This document shows, one piece after another, positions 1 through 11,700 of a DNA stretch of 64,000 nt. Origin of the DNA: Ampelocalamus luodianensis (Eukaryota; Streptophyta; Magnoliopsida; Poales; Poaceae). The position numbers and the translations under genes are program-made. Position 1 is the stretch's first letter. Each line of letters starts with the position of its first letter. A model generated the notes under the pieces. That model ran no database searches and had not been told where the DNA came from. It saw nothing but the letters and a program-made list of their open reading frames with translations. The stretch covers positions 16,790,671 to 16,854,670 of the forward strand of contig CM070620.1 of assembly GCA_036346255.1 (NCBI GenBank), in the 5' to 3' direction.

Positions 1-1396
1 TCTCGTGTTTCCTTTGCGTCGCTTGATCGTTCTTTTAGGGTTCTTAGTTTTTGCATCTAAAAAAAAGAAAATTCGTGGGTTAGAACTCCTCTAATCCGCA
101 CCAAAAATAGAAAATTCGTATGGTTGTTAATCCAAAAAAAAAGAGAGAATTGTTGTGATCTTTCGGGAGAGTTGATGTTATTTGCGACTTGCGGCAAATC
201 CTAGGGTCGACCAAATAGTAGAAGGAGAAAGAGGCAACCGCAAAAACAAAAGTCGTGGTAGAAAAAAAAAGAAGAAAATGAAAATGAAAAGAAAAGTGCA
301 TAAAAATTAGTGGAGACCTTCTACATATAGTCACAAGCTTCCATAAAAAAATTAAGCAAGTTTGGCCCACGGAATCAAAAGATATAGTCTTTTCAAGATT
401 GAACACGAGACGGTTTTGAGTCCGGGTAGGATTCCGTTTCCGAGACACCTTCAGTAAAACGGGCATAACTTTTGCATACGGCGTCCGTTTTTGACATTCT
501 TGTGCTCGTTTCGAAGCTAATGAAGAGGCGCATCTTTTCTACCTAAGCCACTTGTTTCCCTCCAGGTGCCCCAAAATCGGTCATCTTTGGCCCCGAATTC
601 GCGTTGCAAGTTTTCGGTTTCTGTTTTTGCCGTTTCCTTCGATCTTCCTTTCGGAATTTGGAGTTCGCCTCAATTGCAAAGTTGTAGATATCGTCGAAAA
701 CTTTCAAAAGAGTATATATAAGCCATATAAAACTTTGAGTTTTCATCTCTTGAGACTAGTTATTGTTTCTGCTCAATCTAGATGGTTGTTTACATTGCAC
801 GTTATTGCATCTTTGTGCTCTACATCGTGTGAACAATCTTGTGCCCCTACACAGAGGTTTGAGTAGTTGGCTAGCGTCTCTCCTAGCATTTGGTGTGAGA
901 ATTTCCTTTGCTTGCATCAAGTCACATTAATCTTTGCGTGTGCGTGCATACACTTCTCTTGATAGGCTTTGATTAGGCTAGGATCAGCAATATTGACTAG
1001 TACTTTGAACATTTATTCAACTTGCATTTGCTGAATTGATTGTTGCTAATCCTTGCTACCATACTTGAGCCTTCCCACTACACTTCTTCTACACCGTGTG
1101 CTGAGCTTCTCCTAGCAATCGCTCCATCCAATCTTGAAGATACGTTGACACCGTTGGATGTCGATCACCTGTTTGCTTGGTAAGAATTGGTAAGAACTCG
1201 ATAAAAGGCTTGAGTGTGAGTGACTTTTGAACCACCACATCCTAGTAGTTGCTAGAGACATATGCTTGTTTTCGCTAACCATGACAGTTCAAGATCACAT
1301 AGTAGAGAGTTTCGGAGATCAACAACACCATTAACTCATCTCCGTGCTCGAACGAGGTAAATTTAAGTATGCATTTCCATCCTTTGTCTGGTAACT

Positions 1397-1786
1397 TTGA
1401 TCCTGATGCCTATGTTGGTGGGAAATAGCATTAGAAAAGAATTTGAATTTTATGATTGGTCCGATAGGCAAAAGATTAGAGCTGCCACTAGTGTTTTTGT
1501 TGAGGATGCAATACTTTGGTGGAAGTATTTAAATAGACATGGAAGGGTGCCTCAAACTTGGAATGCATTAAAGAAGCTTTTGAGAGATGAATTCGTTCCT
1601 AAATATCATGTTGATTATTTACTAGCTAGATTGCAACGTGTAAATCAAGGTAGTAGAACTGTAAGGAAATACTATCATGAATTGAAAACTCGTTTGTTGC
1701 GTTGTGGTTTAGAGGAACATGCTGAAGCTACAGAAAATAGATTCTTAAGTGGACTTAATCAGAATTCGGGACCTTCTTGTTCATAA
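1397..1786 (+). pseudogene. Ty3/gypsy gag (capsid) domain fragment
   Basis: The 129-residue frame matches the plant retrotransposon gag pattern. It has a two-tryptophan block (ILWWKYL, about residues 39-45), then a W-x6-L-x3-F-VPKYH block, an R-LQ-V-QGS-TV-KYYHEL block and a final R-FLSGLN block. These are the usual landmarks of the retrotrans_gag family, which packages element RNA. The frame stops shortly after the FLSGLN block, and the zinc knuckle and protease expected next are not visible. The start codon may not be the native one because gag homology begins near the first residue. It is a broken fragment, not a functional gene. Confidence 0.75.
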
Positions 1787-3084
1787 AGAATATAATTCTC
1801 TCTCTCATTTGTTTATACTTGCTGTAAGGTTGAAAGTCGATTGAGGAGAAATTAAGAATACATGATGATAGGAAACATCGAAACAAGCCTATGTTTGTGT
1901 CTTTTACGTGACTAACGACTTGCGAAAGTTGAGAACCATGCCAAGAGGAGAATGAGTTGATTGCACCACCTACTCCATTGGTTGAGAAGGAAGATGAGGA
2001 GATGGAAGCGCCTCCATCATCCGAGGAGAGCCAAAAGGTAAAGATCATGGTGCTATCATCACTCAAGGTGAGTATGATTTTGAAGAACTACATTTGTCCA
2101 CTTTGTTTATGCTATTTTAGAGCAAAATTAGTGGAAAACAATTCGATATGCACATATTTCAAGTAGAGAATCTGATCGCATTGATTTGATTGCACCATGT
2201 GATGAAATAATTGAATTGTCTGCTGTTTTGAGTGATTTATGTGATCGTTAATCGCATATAATGATCATGTGAAATTGGTTAGACATAAAGAAGTTTTGAC
2301 TAGAATTTCTCCTGCCGATTCTTTGTGTAACATTATGTTGGATTCACCTATGGAATTGTCACATGCTATGGAGAAAGTTTCAAATTTTATGTTCAAAATG
2401 CTTGTCTAGTGCCTACACCCAGGTATAAGTTTAATTTGATTGGAGATTATGGTGTAGACAATCAATTTATTGTTTATCGAATATGCATAACTTGTGATTA
2501 CATGGATAAATTAAAGCTTGCTGTTTTGAACAACAATTCTTGTGTGCTGAATCTTGTTTAATATGAGAGTAAAATAAAATTTAGTGCTCATCCTATGCCT
2601 ATGTGTTCACCTTTTATTACACCATCTAGTGTAGACAATCTGAATGAAGATGTTGAATTATGGAAGAACTTACAAATCTTTTCACCATTGCTCGATGAAT
2701 TTGCTATTGCTCGATTGAAATCTGATTATATGGATGAATTTTGTTTGATTCCAAAAGTTGTAAATTTGCCCATATGTGCTACCCCTGCAAGTTTACAACT
2801 TCAGAGATTTGAATTGCATAAACGCTTCACTTACATTTGCAAAACTAGTTGCAATAATTGTTGTGTGAGAACTTTTATTTTGATCATTCACATATATGAT
2901 TACTCTTGGGTTAATAATACAATGATTTTTATGGTCATTTGTTGTCTTCTAACATTAATTGTGCAACAACGAAGAACCGTTAAAACAGATGGCATATACA
3001 TATACCATGCATACACTTTGACTTCTTTGTTACCCTATTTTCAGCTTATCAAAAGCCGAGGATGGCTTTGTTTTCAAGAAAGGG

Positions 3085-4026
3085 AGGATGATGAGGACAT
3101 GACCCCTATGGATATAACCATATTTACTATGCTTACTATTCCAAGTATAAGAGCTCGTACGCTTCACTTAAATTATCAGGTGAGCTTGTTTTTAGGAGTG
3201 TATTTATATTATATGAACTATATGATGCTACCTAATGATGAAATATATATATATGCAGCACCATGTCACTTTTGGTCTAAGACAAGCAAGCAATTCGAGT
3301 GGACTGTTTTGGAATCGATTCGGCCTCGGAATCAGCGACAACACCAACTTAAAATAGGCATAACTTTCACATACGGAGTCCGTTGGAGGTCCACGAGTAC
3401 TTGATTGAAAGCTTATTTCGTCCTCTTTCAAACGGATCTGGCCTCACCTTCAAATTCCTTCTGGACTGATCGCAATCATCTAAAGAAGGCATCATATCAC
3501 CTGTTTGGGCCAATCTGGGTTTTGTAATCGAACTCAACTTGGCCCATATGCCGACACCCCACCTAGAGGTGTGGTTACTGTTCACATGAACAGTAACCCA
3601 CGAGTTTAGTCCCTCCCCGCTATTTCTTTTAGATTTGTGGCTCTTCCTCCCCTATATAAGGAGGCCACACCCCCTCTAGTTTTCTTGGATTTCGTTGAGT
3701 TAAGGTTTAGCCATTGTGCAAACTTCTGTTCTTCAGTTGTGTCGGATGACCACCTGTCAAAACAGCTTTCGGAATCCCAATTTATAAATATTTCAATCCA
3801 TATTTGCAATTTCAGATTGCGTTTTATCTTGTTCTTGCGTGTTCTTCGATTGCATGCAGGAATAGGCCTTCGTGGTCGTTGATCGCGTTTCGGCCTGATC
3901 AATAACGTCACGGAGTTGGTTCAACGATTGCTAAGGCGCAAGTGTCGTCGTACGGTTGTAGTCGAATCGCGAGAGTCACCTCCACCAAAAAAATCGATAT
4001 TTATCAATCTTATCAAAAGATCGGGA
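3085..4026 (+). repeat. Retroelement 3' module, inverted copy at about 6580-7560
   Basis: The module starts near a degraded 'GPITRARA-type' polyprotein tail. It runs through a block with the 'cataactttcacatacgg' phrase, then a palindrome around 'ctgttcacatgaacag' and a TATA-like 'ctatataagg', and ends near 'aaaagatcggga'. Reverse-complemented bases 6580-7560, inside the copia element, show the same ordered landmarks, including the palindrome, a 'ttcaacgattgct' phrase and 'gaaagatcggga'. The two copies are clearly diverged. The sequence is probably a pol-end plus LTR unit shared by exchange between elements. Confidence 0.65.
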
Positions 4027-4420
4027 ACCCCGCCTCCATCAGGTATCCACTGCACTCCACCTTGATTGTGTTTGAACAATAGCCAAGGCACTTCAACAAG
4101 CACTTCAGTAGGTCGTAGCCATGGGGGCTTTGGTTGTACATAGCCTCGGTCGCACCCAAACGACGGTCGTTCTGTTGGCCGTGGCTCGGCTCGTATGCTT
4201 GCGTTGTTGACTCGGGAAGGAGGCAGCCACTGAGTCCTCTCACCCCACTTCCTCAGTAGTGACCACGGTACCACTGTACCAGTCTTGGGTATTTCCTCGA
4301 ACACCTGGACGACGGTGATGGGATTGACAAAGGCGATGCCAAAGATGCACGTGTTGCAGAGAATTGTGACAGTGGTCGGAACAAAGACGGATGCAGTAGC
4401 CTCCAAGTCTGCCACAGTCA

Positions 4421-5185
4421 TTAGTGACAGTAGCACCCTAGGCCTGACCTTTGTCTCCTCACGGTCATGCGACTCCTCGTCAGAGTAGGCGAGGGCGACG
4501 TCCAGCTTGGCGAAAATGGATAGTGTTGGTGAAGGGTATCCTGTAGGCACGGGAACGTCAGTGTCGTGGCTGGAGCAAAGCGCCGCACACCTGGTGAACT
4601 TCTCGTTGTCAAGCTTAACGTTGCCAAACGGCTTTGGCGAGTACATCGGTAGGGTACCATAGGTGCTGGGATGACCTCGGACTTGCCCGTCTCGAGCAGG
4701 GAAACGGTCGCAATGTCGACGTCGCCAGTGTTGGAGCTGTGGAGGAACATCGAACACCTGGTGGGCATCACAATGCCCAACTCGCCGGTGGCCAACGACT
4801 TTGGCGAGGAGGTCTTTATAGGCTCTGCCTGCGCCTGGATGGTTGTGGACACGCCCCTTGAGAGCAGGGATGTGGCCGTGACATCGGTGTCGTCGGCGTA
4901 TGGGTCAAGGCCTGACGTCAAACACTTGGTGGGCATCGCGAAGTTGGTGTCGGCGTCGAAGGTGTTGACGGCGTGCTGAGCAGCAATAGCCCAACTCGAG
5001 ACGGTGGCGAGCCCAGCAGTGGTTGAAGGAGAACTTGGGGTCGAGTCGGCGGCTACGCCGAGCAGCAGAGAGGTGGTCACGACTAGGGATGAGATCATGT
5101 CATCCATCTTCCGCCCTTGCTCATCCATCTTGGCCAGTAGCTTGTCTAGCATCGCCTTACACCGCTTCTCTTCAGCTGCGCTCAT
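4421..5185 (-). pseudogene. Leader ORF of non-autonomous LTR element (coiled coil plus low-complexity tail)
   Basis: The frame from MSAAEEKRCKAML onward has a short amphipathic helix (about residues 5-35, KAMLDKLLAKMDEQGRKMDDM). It then has VAADSTPSSPSTT and a long Thr/Ala/Ser-rich tail with repeated MPTKC or MPTRC motifs. A related helix and the same DSTPSSPSTT motif occur at 18079-18300 in the other family member, so the ORF is a family trait. The helix-first layout resembles gag leaders of some plant gypsy-like elements, but no capsid domain or zinc knuckle is seen. I do not assign a function. A longer frame continues into the LTR upstream, but the native start is expected after the primer site. 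Confidence 0.5.
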
Positions 5186-5220
5186 GGCCGTCTCAATGCG
5201 AGGAACCACCGGGATCGATG

Positions 5221-5232
5221 GCTCTGATACCA
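5221..5232 (-). other. Primer binding site (initiator tRNA-Met type)
   Basis: The minus strand reads TGGTATCAGAGC, the standard complement of the plant initiator tRNA-Met 3' end, just downstream of the LTR. Confidence 0.85.
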
Positions 5233-5235
5233 TAT

Positions 5236-5585
5236 TGTCACGACCCTTCATCATGAATACCGATCTACACCAAATCCAAATGCTATATTGCCAAACCAAC
5301 AAATGATACAAGTGCTTGGGGATACAATTGGGAGAAATTGGAAGCAAAGACTGGGAGTAGCAATTAGGCTGGGAAGTAGAAGCAATTGGAGATGGGGAAT
5401 TAGAGAAGAGGAATTTGGGGGAGGAGCAACAGTGGGGAAGAAGAGAGTTGGCTGTCGATGATCCCCTTGTGTTGCTTCTGCTCGGCTTTTGTACTGGATA
5501 ATCAGGCCAGCCCAACATTCACCATGGCCCACGGCCCATGATGCAAGCTTGGTCGTCGGCCCAGCAATTAACCCAGTCCGTGACA
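5236..5585 (-). repeat. 5' LTR of the non-autonomous element
   Basis: On the minus strand the repeat begins TGTCACGGACTGG and ends GGTCGTGACA, giving the TG...CA ends expected of an LTR. It is followed within 4 bases by the primer site. The start resembles that of the LTRs at 17710 and 20789 (TGTCRTGGACCGG). Confidence 0.75.
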
Positions 5586-6312
5586 TTTTAGACGTTCAAT
5601 TTTGGGGGGCCTGAGTTAATCGGTGCTCCAAAGGTTCAAACTTTAGCTCTTATCTATTTGCCTGAGTTCTGAAATTAACTGAATTGTGTGTTAGCGACAT
5701 GGGGTTGAGAGCAGAACTGCGCAGCTCCAAGGTTTTTCGTAGGTTTAAGGATCATGTGGGTGTGTGTGCGGCTAGTAGTGACATTTCAGGGCCTAATTCG
5801 CACCTCGGTATCAAAGTTGTAGTTGTCTGTTTGTCAGGAAGCTCCAGATAGTGATGTTTTGACCTGTTTCTCCTTTTATCATTGTATACTAGCCTTTTTC
5901 AGGAAAGAAAATAATGTTAAGCGGCAACTAAATTCTTTTTTTTCCCCATGAACATGTGTGTCAATATATTAGAAGAAACTACGAAGCAAAGGTTTGGGTT
6001 ACGATATCGGCATGTACAGAGGCTCGCTGTCTAGCACTTGGAAGACGTTAGAGGACTATACGATCTAACCAACCAACCAAACTACAACGCTATGCATCAA
6101 GAGATGAAAGGATGAAAGGGATGTGAAATTTCACAAATTTGGTTTTAATTTTTTTATGCTTTGGATAGATTGAGACAAATTTTGCCATTGACAAAAGTAA
6201 GTGCTTGGAGTGAATCTAGGTAACAAAAGAAAGAACAGCTAAATATTCACTGGCCGATACCCAACACTTTCAGTCACTAATGTTTACTGAAATTATTCTT
6301 GGTGCATTGCAG
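5586..6312 (+). other. Presumed VPE intron 1 remnant, no exon 1
   Basis: This stretch precedes VPE exon 2 and ends in a normal 3' splice site (cattgcag). It carries no coding match. The usual first exon, ending in the NYRHQ region, is not seen here or further left. The retroelement at 4027-5585 abuts it, so exon 1 was deleted or displaced outside the window. Confidence 0.5.
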
Positions 6313-6458
6313 GCCGATATATGCCATGCATACAAGATATTGCAGAAGGGAGGACTAAAAGAGAACATTGTGGTGTTTATGTATGATGACATTGCCAATA
6401 GCGCACTCAACCCGAGGCCAGGGGTTATCATCAACCATCCAGAAGGCGAAGATGTTTA
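6313..6458 (+). pseudogene. VPE: VPE exon 2, 5' part, interrupted by copia insertion
   Basis: The exon starts after the splice acceptor at 6311-6312 and reads ADICHAYKILQKGG, then VVFMYDDIA, then RPGVIINHPEGEDV, the hallmark second exon of plant VPEs. One residue of the usual GGLKDEN stretch is missing, without a frame change. The copia element begins at 6459 inside the Tyr codon after GEDV. Reading resumes at 12489 as YTGVPK. The expected GT donor after VPK is replaced by GC (AAG/GCATCA at 12504-12505), so splicing would also be weak. Confidence 0.9.
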
Positions 6459-6570
6459 TGTTATGAATAATGTGTTCATCTATTCAAGAGGCCCAATGGA
6501 CAATATATATAGGGAGTACAAATGGGGTTGCCATATACAGATAAGGAAATACAAGAGTCCTATTCTAACA
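6459..6570 (-). repeat. 3' LTR of copia element (112 bp)
   Basis: On the minus strand it begins TGTTAGAATAGG right after a G-rich polypurine tract (6571-6579) and ends TTCATAACA next to the target duplication. Confidence 0.9.
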
Positions 6571-7266
6571 CCCCCCCTCAAACTCATGGTGGATCACACA
6601 CACTGAGTTTGGAGAGAAAATACAAATGTTGTGATGAGCTGTTGTCGTCCCGATCTTTCGATGAGAAGGATAAATTTCGATTGGATGATGATCAACTCTC
6701 ACGATCCAGATCTGAACGCGATGCGTGCAGAACCAAGCAATCGTTGAACTAATCACCGAGTCGTTATCAACCGTGCCAAAGACCCGATTGACCTGATCAC
6801 GAGGATCAATGCCTGCAAGCAATCGAAGAACAAGCAAGAACAAAGTAACGAGCAATCTGAATTACAAATATATAATTGACTTCAAAAGGTAGGATTCCGC
6901 AGATGTTCTTTACGGTTGGTCTAGTCGACACAAGCGAAGAACAAGAGTTTTCACAATGAAAAAACTAAGCAAACAAAATCCACCCAAACCCTAATGGCGG
7001 CGGCCACTATGTATAGGAGGGAGAGGTGAAAGAAGGGGGGCGGTGGTACTGTTCACATGTGAATAGTAACTATGTGAACAGTACAGGCCGCCTAGGGTTA
7101 CAAGGCCCATGGGCCCAAGTTCGACTCAAAAACAGTATCTGACTCTTTTGACGATTGCAGTGCGCTCGAAAGGAATTTGGAGGTGAGGCTGGATCCGTTG
7201 GAAATAGGACAAAATAATCTTTCAATCAAGTACTCGGGCACCTCAAACGGAGTCCGTATGTGAAAG

Positions 7267-7755
7267 TTATGCACGTTTGAAGTCGGTGCTGTCTCCGGTG
7301 GCCGAATTATATTGCACAAGCTTCTCTTCATGATCAGCTCCTAAATTCCTGATTAAAAGAAGATCACATGCATTAGGTAGTAGCATATTCTTATTAGAAA
7401 CAAAATGCACTCCTCGAAACGAAGTTACCTGATGGTTCAATTGACGTGCACGAGCTCTTGTGATTGGACCTTGCAAGTGCATATGTTCAGATCTATTGTG
7501 AGGAGTGTTGGTTGTATGCATGGAAGTGATGTCCTCATCATGTTGTGCCCTAGTCTGTGGCTTCGTGAAGAAGTCAGCAACCTGTAACTCTGATGGCACA
7601 AACTGTAAAGCAAGTACTCCCTCCTGCACCTGTGAGCGAGTGAATGAAGCATCTACACCAATGTGCTTGGTGAGCTCATGCTTCACTGGGTCCCGGGCAA
7701 TACTGATAGCACATGTACTGTCAGACAAAAGAGTCGTAGCTCCAATCACAGGCAC
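7267..7755 (-). pseudogene. Copia RNase H C-terminus with extra tail
   Basis: The frame contains the RNase H end motif, here LLSDSTCAISIARDPV, then KHELTKHIGVDASF and VPSELQVADFFTKP. After the normal copia end comes HLQGPITRARARQLNHQV, a phrase I associate with the C-terminal tails of gypsy-type polyproteins, and then sequence shared with 3085-3400. The tail is therefore probably a fusion from another element type. Confidence 0.75.
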
Positions 7756-7933
7756 TCCAAAATATGCAAGTAGCCACCTCAGCCAAGTAATCTCTGCATC
7801 ACTTTGCTGCCATAGCTCTCAACTCGACCTCTGCACTCGAGCGGAAGCTGCGATGCGCTTCTTAGTCTTCGAGGCAATCGGGAGGAGCCAAGAAAAATAC
7901 GATGGCGAAAGAGAACGGCGATCGGAAGGATCA

Positions 7934-9000
7934 CTAGCCCGTGTCGCATCGGATGCGCTGAAGTCGTAGTGAGGTGGATCTAGGGAAAAACAAGCGACGA
8001 GAGATGGTCCCGCGCAAGTAGCGAAGAACACGAAGAAGGTGACTGTAGTGAAGATGGGTAGGACGAGCCATGAACTGACTCAAGATATGAACAGCATAAG
8101 CAATATCAGGACGAGTGCTCACAAGGTACACCAAACTCCCAACAAGATGACGATATCGAGTAGGATCCTCAAGTGGATCGCCATCAGTGACACGAAGCTG
8201 GAGGGATAGCTCCATGGGAGTCTCAGCGGTGCGAGTGTTAGTCAGACTAGACCGGTCAAGAAGATCCTGGACATACTTCTGCTAGGAGAGGTAGTAGCCC
8301 TCAGGCATGGAAGAGGCCTCAATCCCAAGGAAGTATGTAAGAGAACCAAGATCAGTCATCAAAAATTGTTCACTGAGGTGCTTCTTCACATATGTGATGA
8401 AGGAGGAATCATCACCAGTGATGAGCATGTCATCAACATACAGAAGAAGCAGTGTCCTACCCCGAGATGAGGTATGGACAAAAAGAGCAGGATCGTGGGA
8501 ACTAACAGTGAAACCGACATCAGTAATCACTGAGGTAAAACGCGCAAACTAAGCACGAGGAGCATGTTTGAGGCCATAAAGAGCACGACGAAGACGACAG
8601 ACATGCCCATCAGGAACAGAATACCCAGGTGGTGGCTGCATGTAAACCTCCTCATGCAAAACACCATTAAGAAAAGTATTCTTAACATCAAGCTGAGAGA
8701 TAGACCACCGGCGAACAGAAGCAACCGCAACAAGAGTGCGAACAGTGGTCATATGGGCAACAGGGGAAAAGTCTCGTCGTAGTCACAACCGTACTTCTAC
8801 TGAAAACCGCGAGCCACAAGATGAGCCTTGTAGCGCTCGATAGTACCATCAGACCGGGTCTTAATCTTGTACACCCACTTGCACGTGATCGGACGAGCAT
8901 GCACAGGTGTCAGTACAATATCCCAAGTCTTGGTATGTCGAAGAGCATCAAGCTCCTCTGCCATAGCGAGCTGCCACTCAGAATGAGGAGCAGCCTCACG
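7934..9000 (-). pseudogene. Copia reverse transcriptase fragments
   Basis: The frames show, in order, EWQLAMAEELDAL and CKWVYKIK, then QLDVKNTFLNGVLHEEVY, ALYGLKHAPRA and LLLYVDDMLITGDD, the last being the YVDD catalytic motif. They end with a LVGSLVYL--RPDIAYAV stretch. Breaks occur at about 8780, 8550, 8282 and 8215. This is a standard copia RT layout and is not functional. Confidence 0.88.
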
Positions 9001-9339
9001 ATAAGAACTAGGCTCAGTGACAGAGAGAGCATGAGCTATCGGAGCAAATCCAAGACGATTAGGAGGTCGAAGGGATGTCCGATCACGAAGAACGTAACGA
9101 GGATCATCATCAGGAGGATCAGATGTGGGTGTCGGCAAGATACCGAGAGGAGGCGGTAAAGAACAAGGGCGTGCGAGTAGTGAATACCGAGAAACGAGGC
9201 GTGGTGGTGCAGAACAAGAGGCGGTCTTTGCGGAGGCAGCGCCGAGGCGAGGTACAAAGGAAGCACCGGCGGACCGGGGAAGACGTGATAGTGGAGAAAT
9301 GGGTGAAGAGTCGAAAAGAGACAACCACGAAATCGACTC

Positions 9340-10512
9340 AACGGTGGAAACAGGAGGAGCGAATCTCGATAGAAGAAAGGTCGAGATTCGTCAAAGACAA
9401 CGTCTCGTGAAACCACGATCCGTCGGCGAAGGATCCCGCAGCGATAACCCTTATGCTCGAACTATAACCAAGAAACACACACTCAAGCCGATCTGGTGAC
9501 GGTTTAGTGCGCTCACGACAGAATGAACAAAACAAGTACAACCAAAAACACGAAGGTGAGTGTCTTGGGGGCTCGAGTAGAGACGCTCTATAGGGTGACA
9601 CCCTTAAGAGCGATGGAAAGTCGCATATTGATGAGATATGCGATCGTAGAAACGACCTCGGCCAAACGTGGTGGAACGTGAGAGGCAAGGAGAAGAGTGC
9701 GGGCGCTCTCAATCGGATGGCGATGTTTGCGCTCAGCAACCCAATTCGAGCATGGGCACGGGACAAGAAGGCGGTAAAGAATGCCCGCTCGAAAAGAAAG
9801 CGTCTAAAAGCGCCCGAGCGATTACTCGCGGCGTAATCACGGTGAAAAATGCGGATGAGATAATCAAATCGATGCGAACCATCGTTGCAAAGCTACGATA
9901 GATCGCAAGAAACTGACCACGATTAGACATAGGGAAAATCCATGTAAAACGGGAATAATCATCAATGAAGATCACATAAAGTTTATGCCGGCCTTTGGAG
10001 ATAATAGGTGCAGGTCCCTATACATTTGAATGAACTAAGTCAAAAGGACGAGAAGACAAGGACTCACTAGAATGATAAGGAAGCTGTAGCTGCTTGCCCA
10101 TCTTACAACCCTGACAAAACATGGTCGTATCAACAGTAACACGTCCAAGAACACCCTTACGAACTAATGAAGAAAGATGGGACCCACACAAGTGACCTAA
10201 ATGGTGATACCACTGCGCAAAAACTCCAGAGGTGGTGGCAGCAGTGGCGGTGGAAGTAGTCGTAGAGGTGATAGGAGCAACTGAAGTGGACGGAAGGTGG
10301 AGGCGATCAAGGATGTAGAGACCACGACGATCCCTACGGCGCCCGGCCATCCCAAGTACCATCCACATGCATCTGGGTCTGAACAAAGCAGAGTGGGAGT
10401 CAAAACCAACCCTCTGTAGAGATCGGTGGTGACCCACCGAGAGAAACGCATGGTAAGTCGGGAACATGAGAAACAATGGAGCAGAAAAAGTCGATGGACA
10501 AAAGAGTGCCAC
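9340..10512 (-). pseudogene. Copia GAG-pre-integrase and integrase fragments
   Basis: The frame 10512-10018 ends in a GAG-pre-integrase block with HHLGH and CQGCKMGKQ, the HHCC zinc-binding arrangement. Frame 9975-9733 opens with MIFIDDYSRFTWIFPMS, the integrase core start with its first catalytic Asp. Frame 9766-9338 contains PDRLECVFLGYSS, the integrase C-terminal signature. Frameshifts break each boundary. The host-DNA joining enzyme is inactive. Confidence 0.8.
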
Positions 10513-10826
10513 GACGGTGTGACGACAAAGGAGTACCGTCGGTATGCGAGCAGAGATAGGAAAAACAGGAGGTCCAAGCGACGTGAGAGATGTGGAGTCG
10601 GTGTCATGTGGAAAGAGGCACCGAATCCGTAACCCAAGAAGTACCGGAGGAGACGTCGAGCTAGACCGGCGTAACTCTGGCGACTGTGAGAGAGCTGCTG
10701 AAGTAGAGCTGGCGAAGCTGCCGAACAGGTCACCTCGGCGAGAAGGTCTGACGTCTTTGATCTGTCCTCCCGTCGAGAAGGGCCTCCTCGCCCCTTTGAT
10801 CGTCCACGCGCTTTGTTACGCTTTGC

Positions 10827-10874
10827 GCACCGCACTGCGCCGTAGTTGTGTCCGAAGTTCTTGCAATAATTGCA
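10827..10874 (-). pseudogene. Gag zinc-knuckle relic
   Basis: The translated motif CNYCKNFGHNYGAVRC is a CCHC knuckle with a lengthened last spacing (H-x6-C instead of H-x4-C), so it is probably altered. Confidence 0.65.
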
Positions 10875-11207
10875 TCGAACCCGTTGGTGCAAAAGCGGGG
10901 CGTAAATGCATACATCCGAGAAGATCACGTAGTCGGCGAAACCGACGGTGTAGTCGAAGAAGAAGGGTAGCAAGCACGGTCGGAACAAGCGTGCCGCTAA
11001 CTCAGCGCGATGCTCTCGGCCTGACGCGTCGAAAGAGCCTCGGTAGCGCCGGTCGTGGTGGCGGCTCAAGCGTGAGCCCTACGAGCTCAAACTCGGCGCG
11101 ATGACGACGAAGTCATAAAGGCAAAGCGATCACGATCCACCTTCGCACTTTATGACACTCGACAAGCGGAGAAGCGAGCTCGTCGGTGGCGCCGAGACGG
11201 CTGGGGC

Positions 11208-11700
11208 TCAAGAAGTCGTCGACGAGGAGTCGTCTGGCGGCGTCTCTAACTCACGCTTGAGCGAAAAGAACCGAGCATCGCCGCTCTGCTGGTATCGCTC
11301 GCGCAAGTACTCCCAGTTCTGACGAGTGGCACGCAGACCAACGATGTCTGGCTGGATGGAGTCGTCGACACTGACCACCAGGATGGCTCGAACACGGGTC
11401 TTGTCGGACACCGGCGCTCAAAAGCGTCTATGGCATCTTGAAGGCCTCATCGCGAGATCGCCAGCCGGCGGCGGCGACCTCGCCTCTGGTTGGCAGCCTC
11501 ATCTTCTGTAGAAGGTGCAGAAGTAGGCGTCTGGGAGGAGGCTGAACCGGCGACGGCGGACAAGGTCGGGTACCAGTAACATGTCCCCAGAGGCGGAGAC
11601 CATCAAGCGTGATCTCCATGAGTGAAGACCACAACCTGTAGTTCGTCCCATGAAGCTTTGTTCCCGAGAATGGGATCGCAGCGGATGGAACAGAAGCCAT
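11208..11700 (-). pseudogene. Copia gag fragments
   Basis: The frame at 11700 starts MASVPSAAIPFSG, followed by KLHGTNYRLWSSLMEITL, a typical copia gag N-terminus. A second frame (11411-11208) continues with SVDDSIQPDIVGL, QNWEYLRERYQQ and FSLKRELE, typical of the middle of the same protein. At least one frameshift separates them. The capsid function is lost. Confidence 0.8.

Larger units (their letters stand above)
1..4026 (+). mobile_element. Decayed Ty3/gypsy-like LTR retroelement, left end outside window
   Basis: The stretch holds a gypsy gag fragment (1397-1786), then about 1.3 kb of stop-riddled sequence. It ends in a pol-end and LTR-like module (3085-4026) that also occurs inverted at about 6580-7560. 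TATA-like motifs lie at 713-722 and near 3652-3660. A near-perfect 26-bp palindrome lies at about 3575-3600. Phrases typical of plant LTRs, such as 'cataactttcacatacgg', occur at about 460-490 and 3357-3380. No reverse transcriptase or integrase is visible between gag and the end, so this is either an internally deleted copy or a non-autonomous derivative. The 3' boundary is set where similarity to the inverted copy stops. Family identity is known only from gag. Confidence 0.6.
4027..5585 (-). mobile_element. Non-autonomous LTR element, 3' part missing
   Basis: Reading on the minus strand, a 350-bp LTR (5585 to 5236) is followed by a tRNA-Met primer site. It then has an internal region related to that of the element at 17710-21116. 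Both encode a similar short N-terminal coiled coil followed by a low-complexity tail. No pol domain is visible. The 3' LTR is absent: at about 4026 the sequence passes abruptly into the end of the neighbouring plus-strand element. The two related copies in one window suggest a low-copy non-autonomous family that depends on another element for enzymes. Confidence 0.7.
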
